DNA of 64,000 nt from PALSA-612 sp963791225 (GTDB lineage: Bacteria > Actinomycetota > Thermoleophilia > Gaiellales > Gaiellaceae). The notes below the pieces were generated by a model, which searched no databases, was not told the origin of the DNA, and saw only the letters and a list, made by a program, of their open reading frames with translations. Shown here one piece after another: positions 50,360 to 57,793 of this stretch. Each line of letters starts with the position of its first letter. Position 1 is the first letter of the stretch. The position numbers and the translations under genes are program-made. Location of the stretch: assembly GCA_963791225.1 (NCBI GenBank), contig CAWBRV010000008.1, positions 372,001 through 436,000 on the forward strand, written 5' to 3'.

Positions 50360-50393
50360 GCTCGCTCCCCCCGAGGGGGGAAGGCCGGCGAGC
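50360..50393. terminator. Composite hairpin between convergent genes
   Basis: The inner stem TCCCCC with GGGGGA (loop CGAG) and outer stem GCTCGC with GCGAGC lie just after the plus-strand membrane-protein stop, 35 bases before the minus-strand gene's stop. A bidirectional terminator is the likely role. Confidence 0.7.
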
Positions 50394-50427
50394 CGCGAAC
50401 ACGGCTGGTCCGGCTGTCGGGCATCCG

Positions 50428-51267
50428 TCAGGCGCGCCTCCAGTGCGTGCGCGTGTAGGGCCGGCGGAAGCCGAGGCGTCCGAAGTACTCGTACGACGGT
50501 GTGTCCATCTCCGCCGAAGGCGCCTCGATGTCGGTGAGGAACACCCGGACGCCCTGGGAGAGACCGTCGGCGACGATTGCCGCGCAGAGCGCGGCGTCGG
50601 GCGCGTAGTCGTCGGTCATGACGCCCGGCACCGGGCCGTCCATCCCGAGCCAGGCCATGCCGTCCGGGTCGACGAACATCGCGCGGGCCGCGACGACCTC
50701 GCTCGCCTCGCGGGCGACGTACTGGTGCCAGCCGGGCCGGCTGATCAGCTGCTGGAGCCACGGGCCGGTGTCGAGTCGGTACACGCGTTGCAGGAACTCG
50801 GCCCACTCGTCGGCTGTGCCCACATGCACGCGCTCGACCGTCAGCTCGCGATCGGCGGGCGGCGCAGGTGGCGAACTCAACAGCCTGTCGTCCCGCACGA
50901 GCCGATCCTGGGCGTCGAACGACTCGAGCCCGCGGTCGCGGAGCCACTGCTCGTACCCGGCCGGCCGGCACTGCGGCAGGGACTGGAGCAGGAACATGGA
51001 GATCCCCGCGGTCGCGTACCCGTCGAGGATGTCGTCGATGGCGGCAGGCGTCGCGGGCGACAAGACGCCGAGGCCGATCGTCCGGCTGAAGTACCGACGT
51101 CCCGTCGCGGCCCACGACAGCACAGTCGCGCGCGCGACCTCGCGTGTCGAGATACCGACAGCGGCGGCCCAGTCGGCCGGAGCGGCGGCGTAGAGGTCGG
51201 TCCAGGCGCGCGCCTCCGCCGACTCGATCGCCGCTGCGGTCGCCCCATCGACGGGAGTCGTGTCCAT
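50428..51267 (-). CDS. GNAT-type acetyltransferase
   Basis: 279 residues from ATG 51267. The C-terminal GNAT domain has WHQYVAREASEVVAARAMFV, GMDGPVPGVMTDDYAP and a C-terminal YEYFGRLGFRRPYTRTHW. The N-terminal half (RAWTDLYAAAPADWAAAVGISTREV, then ILDGYATAGISMFLLQSLPQ) is a second, degenerate GNAT-like copy. The acceptor is unknown. It is the last gene on the minus-strand side of the purine region, possibly read with DUF3830. Confidence 0.78.
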   Translation of the reverse strand: MDTTPVDGATAAAIESAEARAWTDLYAAAPADWAAAVGISTREVARATVLSWAATGRRYFSRTIGLGVLSPATPAAIDDILDGYATAGISMFLLQSLPQCRPAGYEQWLRDRGLESFDAQDRLVRDDRLLSSPPAPPADRELTVERVHVGTADEWAEFLQRVYRLDTGPWLQQLISRPGWHQYVAREASEVVAARAMFVDPDGMAWLGMDGPVPGVMTDDYAPDAALCAAIVADGLSQGVRVFLTDIEAPSAEMDTPSYEYFGRLGFRRPYTRTHWRRA

Positions 51268-51292
51268 GCCGGCGTCGGCTCCGGCGGCGTTC

Positions 51293-51700
51293 CTATGGCT
51301 CGACGAACCGGATCGGCTGGGCGCCCTGCCAGAGGACGCGCTCGCCGATCTCCGGCAGATGCTCGAGTCCGTCCACGACCGTGGCGAAGTGGTTGCCCGC
51401 CAGCTGCCCGGCCTTGCTCGCGAAACACGTGTCGCCGTAGGGGAAGAGGATCTCCGTTTCGCTGACGCCGCCGGGATAGATGAGCAGCTCACCGGGAGCG
51501 GGGTAGCTCGTCGGGTCCTCGAAGCCGATGCCGAGGTCGAGGTCGCCGAACGGAATCCACGCCGACTGGCCGCTCCAGCGCGCCTGGATCAGCTTCGACT
51601 CGAGCGGGAGCAGCAGGCGGAACGCGGCTACGGTCGCGGGTGCGCCCTCTTCCTCCAGGCGGGCGACGAGGCGGAAGTCGGCGACGGTGATCTCGAGCAT
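51293..51700 (-). CDS. DUF3830 protein (cyclophilin-like fold)
   Basis: 135 residues. ATVAAFRLLLPLESKLIQARWSGQSAWIPFGDL, TSYPAPGELLIYPGGVSETEILFPYGDTCFAS and HFATVVDGLEHLPEIGERVLWQGAQPIRF follow the DUF3830 pattern. Members often sit beside purine or pyrimidine degradation genes; here the neighbours include urate oxidase and OHCU decarboxylase. A role in that pathway is inferred only from position. Confidence 0.82.
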   Translation of the reverse strand: MLEITVADFRLVARLEEEGAPATVAAFRLLLPLESKLIQARWSGQSAWIPFGDLDLGIGFEDPTSYPAPGELLIYPGGVSETEILFPYGDTCFASKAGQLAGNHFATVVDGLEHLPEIGERVLWQGAQPIRFVEP

Positions 51701-51709
51701 GCCGAGAGC

Positions 51710-52480
51710 CTACGGGCGGACGGCCCGGATGTGGAGGAAGTACGGCAGCCGCTGCCACCGCCGCTGGCGAGGCTTCGTCACCGCCGCGTCTGGGATGTCG
51801 GTCTCGCGGAGATCTTCGACCAGGAAGCCGGCCGAGCTCAGCGCTTCGATGTACCACTGGATCGGCCTGTGCTCGCTCTCGAACGTCATCTTCAGGTCGT
51901 TGCGCCGGACGGTGTCGCGGTACCGGAAGCAGGCGAGGTACGAGCCTGTGATCACGAACGGGCTGTCGGGATCGTCGGTCGAGAAGCGGCCCGCTGAGCC
52001 GAGCGGGTGCACCACCGCGAGGCAGAGGCGGCCTCCCGGCTCGAGCACGCGAGCGGACTCGCGGATAGCCCCCGCGGCGCCGGTCACGTCCTGGAGTGAC
52101 ATGAACGCCACGACGAGATCGGCGCAACCGTCGGGAAGCGGCAGATCCGCGGCGTCGGCGAGATGAACCTCGATCGACGGGTCCGCTTCTCGGGCGGCTT
52201 GAACCATCGTCGGCGAACCGTCGACGCCCACCACCGAGTGGCCGAGCGCTTTGAGGTCTCGTGAGAGCCTTCCCTCGCCGCAGCCGAGGTCGATCGTCAG
52301 CTTGCCGGGCGGCGGTAGCAGCTCCAGGAACTGGTCGCGGTGGTGGAGCCAGTAGCTGTCGTGCCCCGGCGCCCGGGCGACGACGATCCAGTCGGACGCG
52401 TTCTCCTCCCAGGCCGTGCGCATGTCCTGTGGGTCGTCCGGGAACTCGCGGACGAACGGCTCGTCCCGCTCGTCGCTCAC
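51710..52480 (-). CDS. SAM-dependent methyltransferase
   Basis: 256 residues from GTG 52480, in a GTGA overlap with the puuD-like stop. SAM site LTIDLGCGEGRLSRDLKALG, acidic VVGVDGSPTMVQAARE, and LADAADLPLPDGCADLVVAFM. The C-terminal half holds FRYRDTVRRNDLKMTFESEHRPI and IQWYIEALSSAGFLVEDL. The substrate is unknown. Coupling to the urate gene does not by itself imply a purine role. Confidence 0.85.
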   Translation of the reverse strand: MSDERDEPFVREFPDDPQDMRTAWEENASDWIVVARAPGHDSYWLHHRDQFLELLPPPGKLTIDLGCGEGRLSRDLKALGHSVVGVDGSPTMVQAAREADPSIEVHLADAADLPLPDGCADLVVAFMSLQDVTGAAGAIRESARVLEPGGRLCLAVVHPLGSAGRFSTDDPDSPFVITGSYLACFRYRDTVRRNDLKMTFESEHRPIQWYIEALSSAGFLVEDLRETDIPDAAVTKPRQRRWQRLPYFLHIRAVRP

Positions 52481-53679
52481 TGCGTCTTCGCGCCGGCCGC
52501 GATCCACGCACCGAGTAGGGAGCGCTCCGCGTCGGTCATGTGCGTCGCGTTCCCGAGCGGCATCACGTGCGTGTCCACCGCGACCACCTTGATGCGCCCG
52601 GCCTCGGCGTGGATCTGCGCCGCCGTGTCGAAGACGATGCCGAGCGGCGCGGTGTCGACGAGCGTCGGGTGCAGCGAGTGGCAGGCGGCGCACCGCGCTG
52701 CGACGATCGGGCGAACCTGCGCGAACGTCACCGTCGTCGAGCCGGCGGCAGGCGTGCTCGAAGCGGGCCGGATCCAGACCGCGATTGCCGCGATGCCGAC
52801 CGCTGCCGCGACGGGGATCCACCAGAGCGTACGGCCCGCGTGGCGGTTGTTGAAGTAGTGCCGGATCGCGGCGCCGATCACCATCAGGCACACGAGCACG
52901 GCCCACGCGTCGTCGTGCCCGTACGTGAACGGAAAGTGCGCGGCGATCATCGTGAACAGCACGGGCAGCGTCAGGTAGTTGTTGTGCACCGAGCGCTGCT
53001 TGCCGCGCCGGTTTGCGTCCGGGTCGGGCTCGCGGCCCTCCTCCTTGGCGCGGACGAGCTCCCGGTGGGCCGGGATGATCACGAAGAAGACGTTTGCGGC
53101 CATGATCGTGCCGAGCATCGCGCCCACCTGGAGGTAGGCCGCTCGCGGCGCGTAGAGCTGCGAAGCGCCCCACGCCGCGAGGATGGTCAGCCCGAGCACG
53201 CAGGCCGCCAGCGCCGGCTCGCTGTGCCGCCCCACCGTCCGGCAGAGTGCGTCGTAGACGACCCAGGCGAGCGCGAGGCCGGCGAGGGAGATCACGACCG
53301 CCTCCCACGTCGACAGGTCCGCGACGGACCGGTCGATCAGGGCCGTGTCCGCCTGCAGGTAGTAGAGGACGACGAGCAGCACGAAGCCCGTCAGCCACGT
53401 CCAGTAGGCCTCCCACTTGTACCAGTGCAACGGCTTCGGAAGCTGCGGCGGCGCGACGCGGAACTTCTCGATCCGATAGAAGCCGCCGCCGTGGATCTCC
53501 CACGACTCGCCGCCGACGCCGCGCTCGCGGTCGCGCTCCTCGCGCGGCTCGTGCAGGTGCTGGTCGAGCGCGACGAAGTAGAACGAGGTGCCGATCCAGA
53601 CGATCGCCGCGGTCACGTGGAACCAGCGGAAGACGAGGTCGAGCCACCCGGTTGCGTAGGCGTCGAGCCCGACGATCAT
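52477..53679 (-). CDS. puuD: Membrane urate oxidase with cytochrome c domain (PuuD type)
   Basis: 400 residues. About eight membrane helices: FRWFHVTAAIVWIGTSFYFVALD near the N-terminus, then WKWEAYWTWLTGFVLLVVLYYLQ, GAMLGTIMAANVFFVIIPAHREL and RSVHNNYLTLPVLFTMIAAHFPFTYGH. A C-terminal cytochrome c domain follows with CAACHS (heme site) and VMPLGNATHMT as the axial-methionine region. This matches PuuD, the membrane urate oxidase that hands electrons to the respiratory chain rather than making H2O2. It overlaps uraD by four bases. Confidence 0.92.
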   Translation of the reverse strand: MIVGLDAYATGWLDLVFRWFHVTAAIVWIGTSFYFVALDQHLHEPREERDRERGVGGESWEIHGGGFYRIEKFRVAPPQLPKPLHWYKWEAYWTWLTGFVLLVVLYYLQADTALIDRSVADLSTWEAVVISLAGLALAWVVYDALCRTVGRHSEPALAACVLGLTILAAWGASQLYAPRAAYLQVGAMLGTIMAANVFFVIIPAHRELVRAKEEGREPDPDANRRGKQRSVHNNYLTLPVLFTMIAAHFPFTYGHDDAWAVLVCLMVIGAAIRHYFNNRHAGRTLWWIPVAAAVGIAAIAVWIRPASSTPAAGSTTVTFAQVRPIVAARCAACHSLHPTLVDTAPLGIVFDTAAQIHAEAGRIKVVAVDTHVMPLGNATHMTDAERSLLGAWIAAGAKTQ

Positions 53680-54116
53680 CCGCGTCGCCAGCGGTCTTCC
53701 GCGATCGCGACGAGCTCGGAGAGCGCCGTCTCCAGCTCCTCGCCGGTCGGATTGGGCAGCCGGTCGCGCAGCACCTCGAGGATCTCCGACCTCGGCCGCC
53801 GGTCGACGAACACGACGAAGCGGAAGCCGTGGCGCGCCTCGTACTCGGCGTTCAGCCGGGCCAGCTCGCCGAGCACGTCCGGTTCGTCGTCGGAGCCCTG
53901 CTCGGCCGCCGAGCGGGCGGAGAGCCCGGCGCGCTGTCCGATCGCCGGATGTGCTGCCAGGACTTCGACCTTCTCGTCCTGCGGCAGCTCGTGCACGAGC
54001 GTTTGCGCGCGGAAGAGGGGATCGGGCTCGGTCGCGAGGCGCTCGACGAAGCGCGTTCGGCCCTCGAACAGCTCCGCCAGCTCGTCGGCGCTCAGCTGCC
54101 GCGGTAGCTCGCGCAC
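53676..54116 (-). CDS. uraD: OHCU decarboxylase
   Basis: 146 residues. The HPAIGQRAGLSARSAAEQG segment carries the family's catalytic His (LAAHPAIG), and LARLNAEYEARHGFRFVVFVDRRPRSEILEVL is the conserved second half. It decarboxylates 2-oxo-4-hydroxy-4-carboxy-5-ureidoimidazoline to S-allantoin. It overlaps uraH by 25 bases upstream and puuD downstream, completing the urate-to-allantoin set. Confidence 0.93.
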   Translation of the reverse strand: MRELPRQLSADELAELFEGRTRFVERLATEPDPLFRAQTLVHELPQDEKVEVLAAHPAIGQRAGLSARSAAEQGSDDEPDVLGELARLNAEYEARHGFRFVVFVDRRPRSEILEVLRDRLPNPTGEELETALSELVAIAEDRWRRG

Positions 54117-54394
54117 GAGTACGGGGAGACGAGCAGCGGGACGTGGTAGTGGCGGTCGGCGTCGTCGAGCTCGATCTCCAGCTCGACGCGGCGGAAGAAG
54201 CGGGAGGGTGGGCCGACGAAGACGAGGCGGTAGCGGCCAGGTCCGAGGGACTGTCCCTCGGACAGGTCGGCGACGCGCCCGTCCGCGTCGGTCACTGCCG
54301 ACCCAACCGCCTCGTCGCCGCGGTACAGCTCGACGCGCACGCCGGCGGCCGGCAGGCCGCGCTCGGTGTCGAGCACGTGCGTCGAGATCGTCAT
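54092..54394 (-). CDS. uraH: 5-hydroxyisourate hydrolase (transthyretin-like)
   Basis: 100 residues from ATG 54394 (ATGA overlap with the deaminase stop). STHVLDTERGLPAAGVRVEL is the conserved N-terminus with the catalytic His, and the C-terminus ends in the hallmark SPYSCASYRGS. It hydrolyses 5-hydroxyisourate, the product of urate oxidase, to OHCU. It is cytoplasmic and tightly coupled to the purine genes on both sides. Confidence 0.95.
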   Translation of the reverse strand: MTISTHVLDTERGLPAAGVRVELYRGDEAVGSAVTDADGRVADLSEGQSLGPGRYRLVFVGPPSRFFRRVELEIELDDADRHYHVPLLVSPYSCASYRGS

Positions 54395-55719
54395 CGCTCG
54401 CCGAATCTTCGCGCCTGCACCCGATGGAGGCGGGCGATCTCGCTCTCGTCGGCGCGGACGAGGTGCCCGTCGCGCACGATCTCCTCGCCCCCGACGTACA
54501 GCCGGTCGACGCGGTGCGGCGCCGAGAGGACGAAGCCGGCGACCGGGTCGTCGGCGCCGCCGAGCTCGAGGCCGTCCGTCCGCCAGACCGCGACGTCCGC
54601 CCGCTTGCCGGGCTCGAGAGAGCCGATGTCGTCGCGGCCGAGGACGCTCGCGCCGCCGCGCGTGCCGAGCCGCAGGGCCTCGCGCGCCGTCATCGCCTCC
54701 GGGCCGCCGCGCCCTCGCGCGGCCAGGAGCGCCTGCTTGACCTCGAAGCAGAGGTCGCTGCGCTCGTTCGACGCCGAGCCGTCGACGCCGAGTCCGACAC
54801 GCACGCCCGCGTCGAGGAGGTCGCGGGTGCGCGCGACACCGGCGCCGAGCCGCAGGTTCGACGTCGGGCAGTGGGCGACGCCGACGCCGTCCCGGGCGAA
54901 GGTGGCCACGTCCGCATCGGACAGGTGGACGCAGTGCGCGCACCAGACGTCGCCGGCCGTCCAGCCGAGCTGCTCGAGGTACTCGACCGGCGAACAGCCG
55001 TACAGCTCGCGGCAGTAGTCCTCCTCCGCGGCCGTCTCCGCGAGGTGCGTATGGAGCTGCAGCCCGAGCCGGCGGGCGAGCGCGGCCGACTCGACCATCA
55101 GCTCCTTCGTCACCGAGAACGGCGAACACGGCGCGACCGCGAGCTGCAGGAGGTCGCCGTCGGCGAGCCCGGCGAGGCGCTCGGTGTCGGCGAGCACGTC
55201 GTCGATCTCCTCGACGAGCTCGTCGGGCGGGAGGCCGCCGTCCGACTCGCCGAGGTCCATCGACCCGCGTGAGGCGACGAGCCGCACGCCGAGCTCGCGT
55301 GCCGCCTCGATCTCCGCCTCGACCAGGGCGGTGCGGCCGCGCGGGAACACGTAGTGGTGGTCGAAGACGGTGGAGCATCCCGACAGCGCCAGTTCGGCGA
55401 GGCCGGTCCGGGCGGCGGCGTACTCGGCCTCGGCGTCGATGCCCGCCCAGACCGGATACAGCTCGCGCAGCCACGTGAACAGGTCGGCCTGCTGCGCGCG
55501 CGCGCGGGTGAGCGTCTGGTACAGGTGGTGGTGCGTGTTGACCAGCCCGGGCGTGACGAGCGCGCCGGCGAGATCGACCCGTTCCTCGGCGTCGGGCGGC
55601 GTGCCAACGCCCACCGCCTCCACGAGTCCGTTCGCGAGCAGCACCCAGCCGCCGTCGTGCTCGCCGCCCGCGTCGTCCATCCTCGCCACGTACGCGTTCG
55701 CGAGCAGCACGCGTGCCAT
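54391..55719 (-). CDS. Guanine/8-oxoguanine-type amidohydrolase
   Basis: 442 residues from ATG 55719. Metal ligands: PGLVNTHHHLYQTL near 62, LQLHTHLAET, WCAHCVHLSD and GLGVDGSASNERSDL. The HH pair, later His and Asp mark a mononuclear-zinc aminohydrolase. GSMDLGESDGGLPPDELVEE and CPTSNLRLGAGVART are typical of 8-oxoguanine deaminase annotations. It would feed xanthine (or urate from 8-oxoguanine) to the oxidative steps encoded alongside. Other nucleobase deaminases are not excluded. It overlaps uraH and is divergent from a GNAT gene. Confidence 0.85.
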   Translation of the reverse strand: MARVLLANAYVARMDDAGGEHDGGWVLLANGLVEAVGVGTPPDAEERVDLAGALVTPGLVNTHHHLYQTLTRARAQQADLFTWLRELYPVWAGIDAEAEYAAARTGLAELALSGCSTVFDHHYVFPRGRTALVEAEIEAARELGVRLVASRGSMDLGESDGGLPPDELVEEIDDVLADTERLAGLADGDLLQLAVAPCSPFSVTKELMVESAALARRLGLQLHTHLAETAAEEDYCRELYGCSPVEYLEQLGWTAGDVWCAHCVHLSDADVATFARDGVGVAHCPTSNLRLGAGVARTRDLLDAGVRVGLGVDGSASNERSDLCFEVKQALLAARGRGGPEAMTAREALRLGTRGGASVLGRDDIGSLEPGKRADVAVWRTDGLELGGADDPVAGFVLSAPHRVDRLYVGGEEIVRDGHLVRADESEIARLHRVQARRFGER

Positions 55720-55744
55720 GCCGGCGACCGTATCATCGGCGGCC

Positions 55745-56575
55745 GTGCGGCTCGTCCCTGCGGACTCGATCGACTTCGACGCGCTCGTCCGGCTCTTCAA
55801 CGAGGCGTACTCGGACTACGTCGTGCCGCTCCGCCTCGATCGGGCCGCGCTCCAGTTCACGATCGCGGTCTGCGACATCGATCTCGCCGCGTCGCGGGTC
55901 GTGCTCGAGGACGGCGAACCGGCCGCGTTCGCCTTCCTCGCGGTTCGAGACGACGAGGGCTGGATCGGCGGGATGGGCACGGTTCCCGAGCGGAGACGGC
56001 ACGGGCTCGGCGAGGCCGCGCTGTCGACGACGATCGACGAGGCGCGTCGGCGCGGCGTGGCGAGCGTGCGCCTCGAGGTGATCGACGACAACGCTCCGGC
56101 GCACGCCCTTTACGAGAAGCTCGGCTTCCAGGTCGAGCGCGACCTCGCCGTCTGGGCACTCGACGGGTCGCCGGCGCCTGCCGCCGGGACGAGCACTGCG
56201 CCCGAGGCGCACGCGCACGCCTGGATCGTTGCCAACCGGCCGAGCCCGGAGCCCTGGCAGCGGGCCGACGAGACGCTCGAGCGCTGGCGCCCGCGCGGGC
56301 TCGAACTCGAGGGCGTCGTCGTCGAGCGGGTCGGTGAGACCCGCGGCGCGCTCGTCTACCGTTCCCACCCGGAGGCCGAAGGCGGGCCGCCGGGAGTGAT
56401 GCAGATCGCTGCCCGCGATGCCGACGCGGCCGAGGCTCTCCTCGCCGCGGTTGCAGGCGAGAACGGCGGCTTCAGGCTGCTGAACGCCCCCGCGGACGAG
56501 CCCCCGTCGCTCGCCTGCGAGCGTCTCGGCGCCCGCGCCGAGGTGCGCCAGCACGAGATGCGCCTCACCCTCTAG
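55745..56575 (+). CDS. GNAT acetyltransferase with a second GNAT-like half
   Basis: 276 residues from GTG 55745. The N-terminal GNAT core has GWIGGMGTVPERRRHGLGEAAL (acetyl-CoA loop) and RLEVIDDNAPAHALYEKLGFQVERDL. The C-terminal half, after a linker with GTSTAPEAHAHAW, has GALVYRSHPEAEGGPPGVMQIAARDADAAEALLAAVA, a degenerate second domain as in two-domain GNAT proteins. The acceptor is unknown. It opens the plus-strand side, 77 bases before the BMP gene. Confidence 0.8.
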   Translation: MRLVPADSIDFDALVRLFNEAYSDYVVPLRLDRAALQFTIAVCDIDLAASRVVLEDGEPAAFAFLAVRDDEGWIGGMGTVPERRRHGLGEAALSTTIDEARRRGVASVRLEVIDDNAPAHALYEKLGFQVERDLAVWALDGSPAPAAGTSTAPEAHAHAWIVANRPSPEPWQRADETLERWRPRGLELEGVVVERVGETRGALVYRSHPEAEGGPPGVMQIAARDADAAEALLAAVAGENGGFRLLNAPADEPPSLACERLGARAEVRQHEMRLTL

Positions 56576-56652
56576 CCGCCGCGGCGTTCCGGTCGTATAG
56601 TCGGGCTTCCGTCGATCTCGACGGCGAGCGGAGTGTCGACAGGGGAGGAAAG

Positions 56653-57789
56653 ATGAGGAAGCGCAAGGCCCTCTTCGTGGGGGTTGTCGCCTTGCTCGGC
56701 GTGGCTGCGCTGGGCCTGGCGACCTCGGTGGCCGCCAGGCCGAAGGCGTCCGCGTTCAAGGTGGCGTTTATCTATCCGGGCCCGCACAACGACGGCGGCT
56801 GGTCGCAGGCGCACGACGCCGGCCGGCTCTACGTGCAGAAGACGCTCGGCAGCAAGGTGCAGACGACGTACAAGGAGAACGTCTTCTCGAACGCGCAGGT
56901 GCCGCAGATCGTCGCCGGGCTCGTCCGTGACGGCTACAACATGATCTTCGCGACCTCGTTCGGGATGCTCGAGTTCGGCGTCAACGGGCAGCTCTGGAAG
57001 AAGTACCCGAAGGTGATCTTCGAGCAGGCGACGGGATCGCTGGTCGAGAAGAACCAGGCCGAGTACTTCGGCTCGGCCGAGGACACGATCTACCTGTCCG
57101 GGATGGCGGCGGGCGCGGCCACGAAGAAGGGCGTCGTCGGCTACGTCGTCCCGTTCGGCACGCCCGAAGTCGTCCGGCACACGAACGCGTTCACCCTCGG
57201 CGTCCAGGCGACGCATCCGGGAGCGAAGGTGAAGATCATCTGGACGAACAGCTGGTTCTCGCCTCCGAAGGAGACGGCCGCGGCGGCCAACCTCGTCGGT
57301 GCCGGCGCCGACGTTCTCGGTCAGAACGTGGACAGCCCGGCGGCAGGCGTCTATGCCGAGAAGCACGGGATCCCGTGGGCCGGCTACGACTCGAACGCGC
57401 AGAAGTTCGCGCCGAAGCAGTGGCTGACGGCCTCCGTCTACAACTGGGGCCTCTACTACCTGCGGCGCGTGAAGGCCGCGATGAACGGCACGTGGAAGAC
57501 CGGGTTCTACTACGGCTCGATCAACGACGGCTTCACGAAGCTGGCTCCGTACGGGCCGTCGGTCTCGGCGAAGACGAAGGCGCTGATCGCCGCGAAGGAG
57601 AAGGCGATCGAGAACCACAGCTTCAACGAGTTCTGCGGCCCAGTCTACGACCAGGCGGGGAAGCTCCAGATCCCCAAGGGCAAGTGTCTGGACCCGCGCA
57701 CCAAGGCGGGGATCAACGCGCTCTACTCGATGCAGTGGCTCGCGAAGGGAGTGCTCGGCAGCGTCTCCCACGTCCAGCCGCCCGGCTAG
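56653..57789 (+). CDS. BMP-family nucleoside/purine-binding protein
   Basis: 378 residues. Signal peptide RKRKALFVGVVALLGVAALGLATSVAA has no lipobox cysteine, so unlike most actinobacterial BMP proteins it is probably not a lipoprotein. VAFIYPGPHNDGGWSQAHDAG, GYNMIFATSFGMLEFG, GVVGYVVPFGTPEVVRH, GADVLGQNVDSPAAGVYAEKHG and IPWAGYDSNAQKFAPKQWLTASVYNW match the BMP (nucleoside-binding) family. With the next three genes it makes a purine/nucleoside importer. How it would be kept at the membrane is unclear. Confidence 0.9.
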   Translation: MRKRKALFVGVVALLGVAALGLATSVAARPKASAFKVAFIYPGPHNDGGWSQAHDAGRLYVQKTLGSKVQTTYKENVFSNAQVPQIVAGLVRDGYNMIFATSFGMLEFGVNGQLWKKYPKVIFEQATGSLVEKNQAEYFGSAEDTIYLSGMAAGAATKKGVVGYVVPFGTPEVVRHTNAFTLGVQATHPGAKVKIIWTNSWFSPPKETAAAANLVGAGADVLGQNVDSPAAGVYAEKHGIPWAGYDSNAQKFAPKQWLTASVYNWGLYYLRRVKAAMNGTWKTGFYYGSINDGFTKLAPYGPSVSAKTKALIAAKEKAIENHSFNEFCGPVYDQAGKLQIPKGKCLDPRTKAGINALYSMQWLAKGVLGSVSHVQPPG

Positions 57790-57793
57790 CCGG

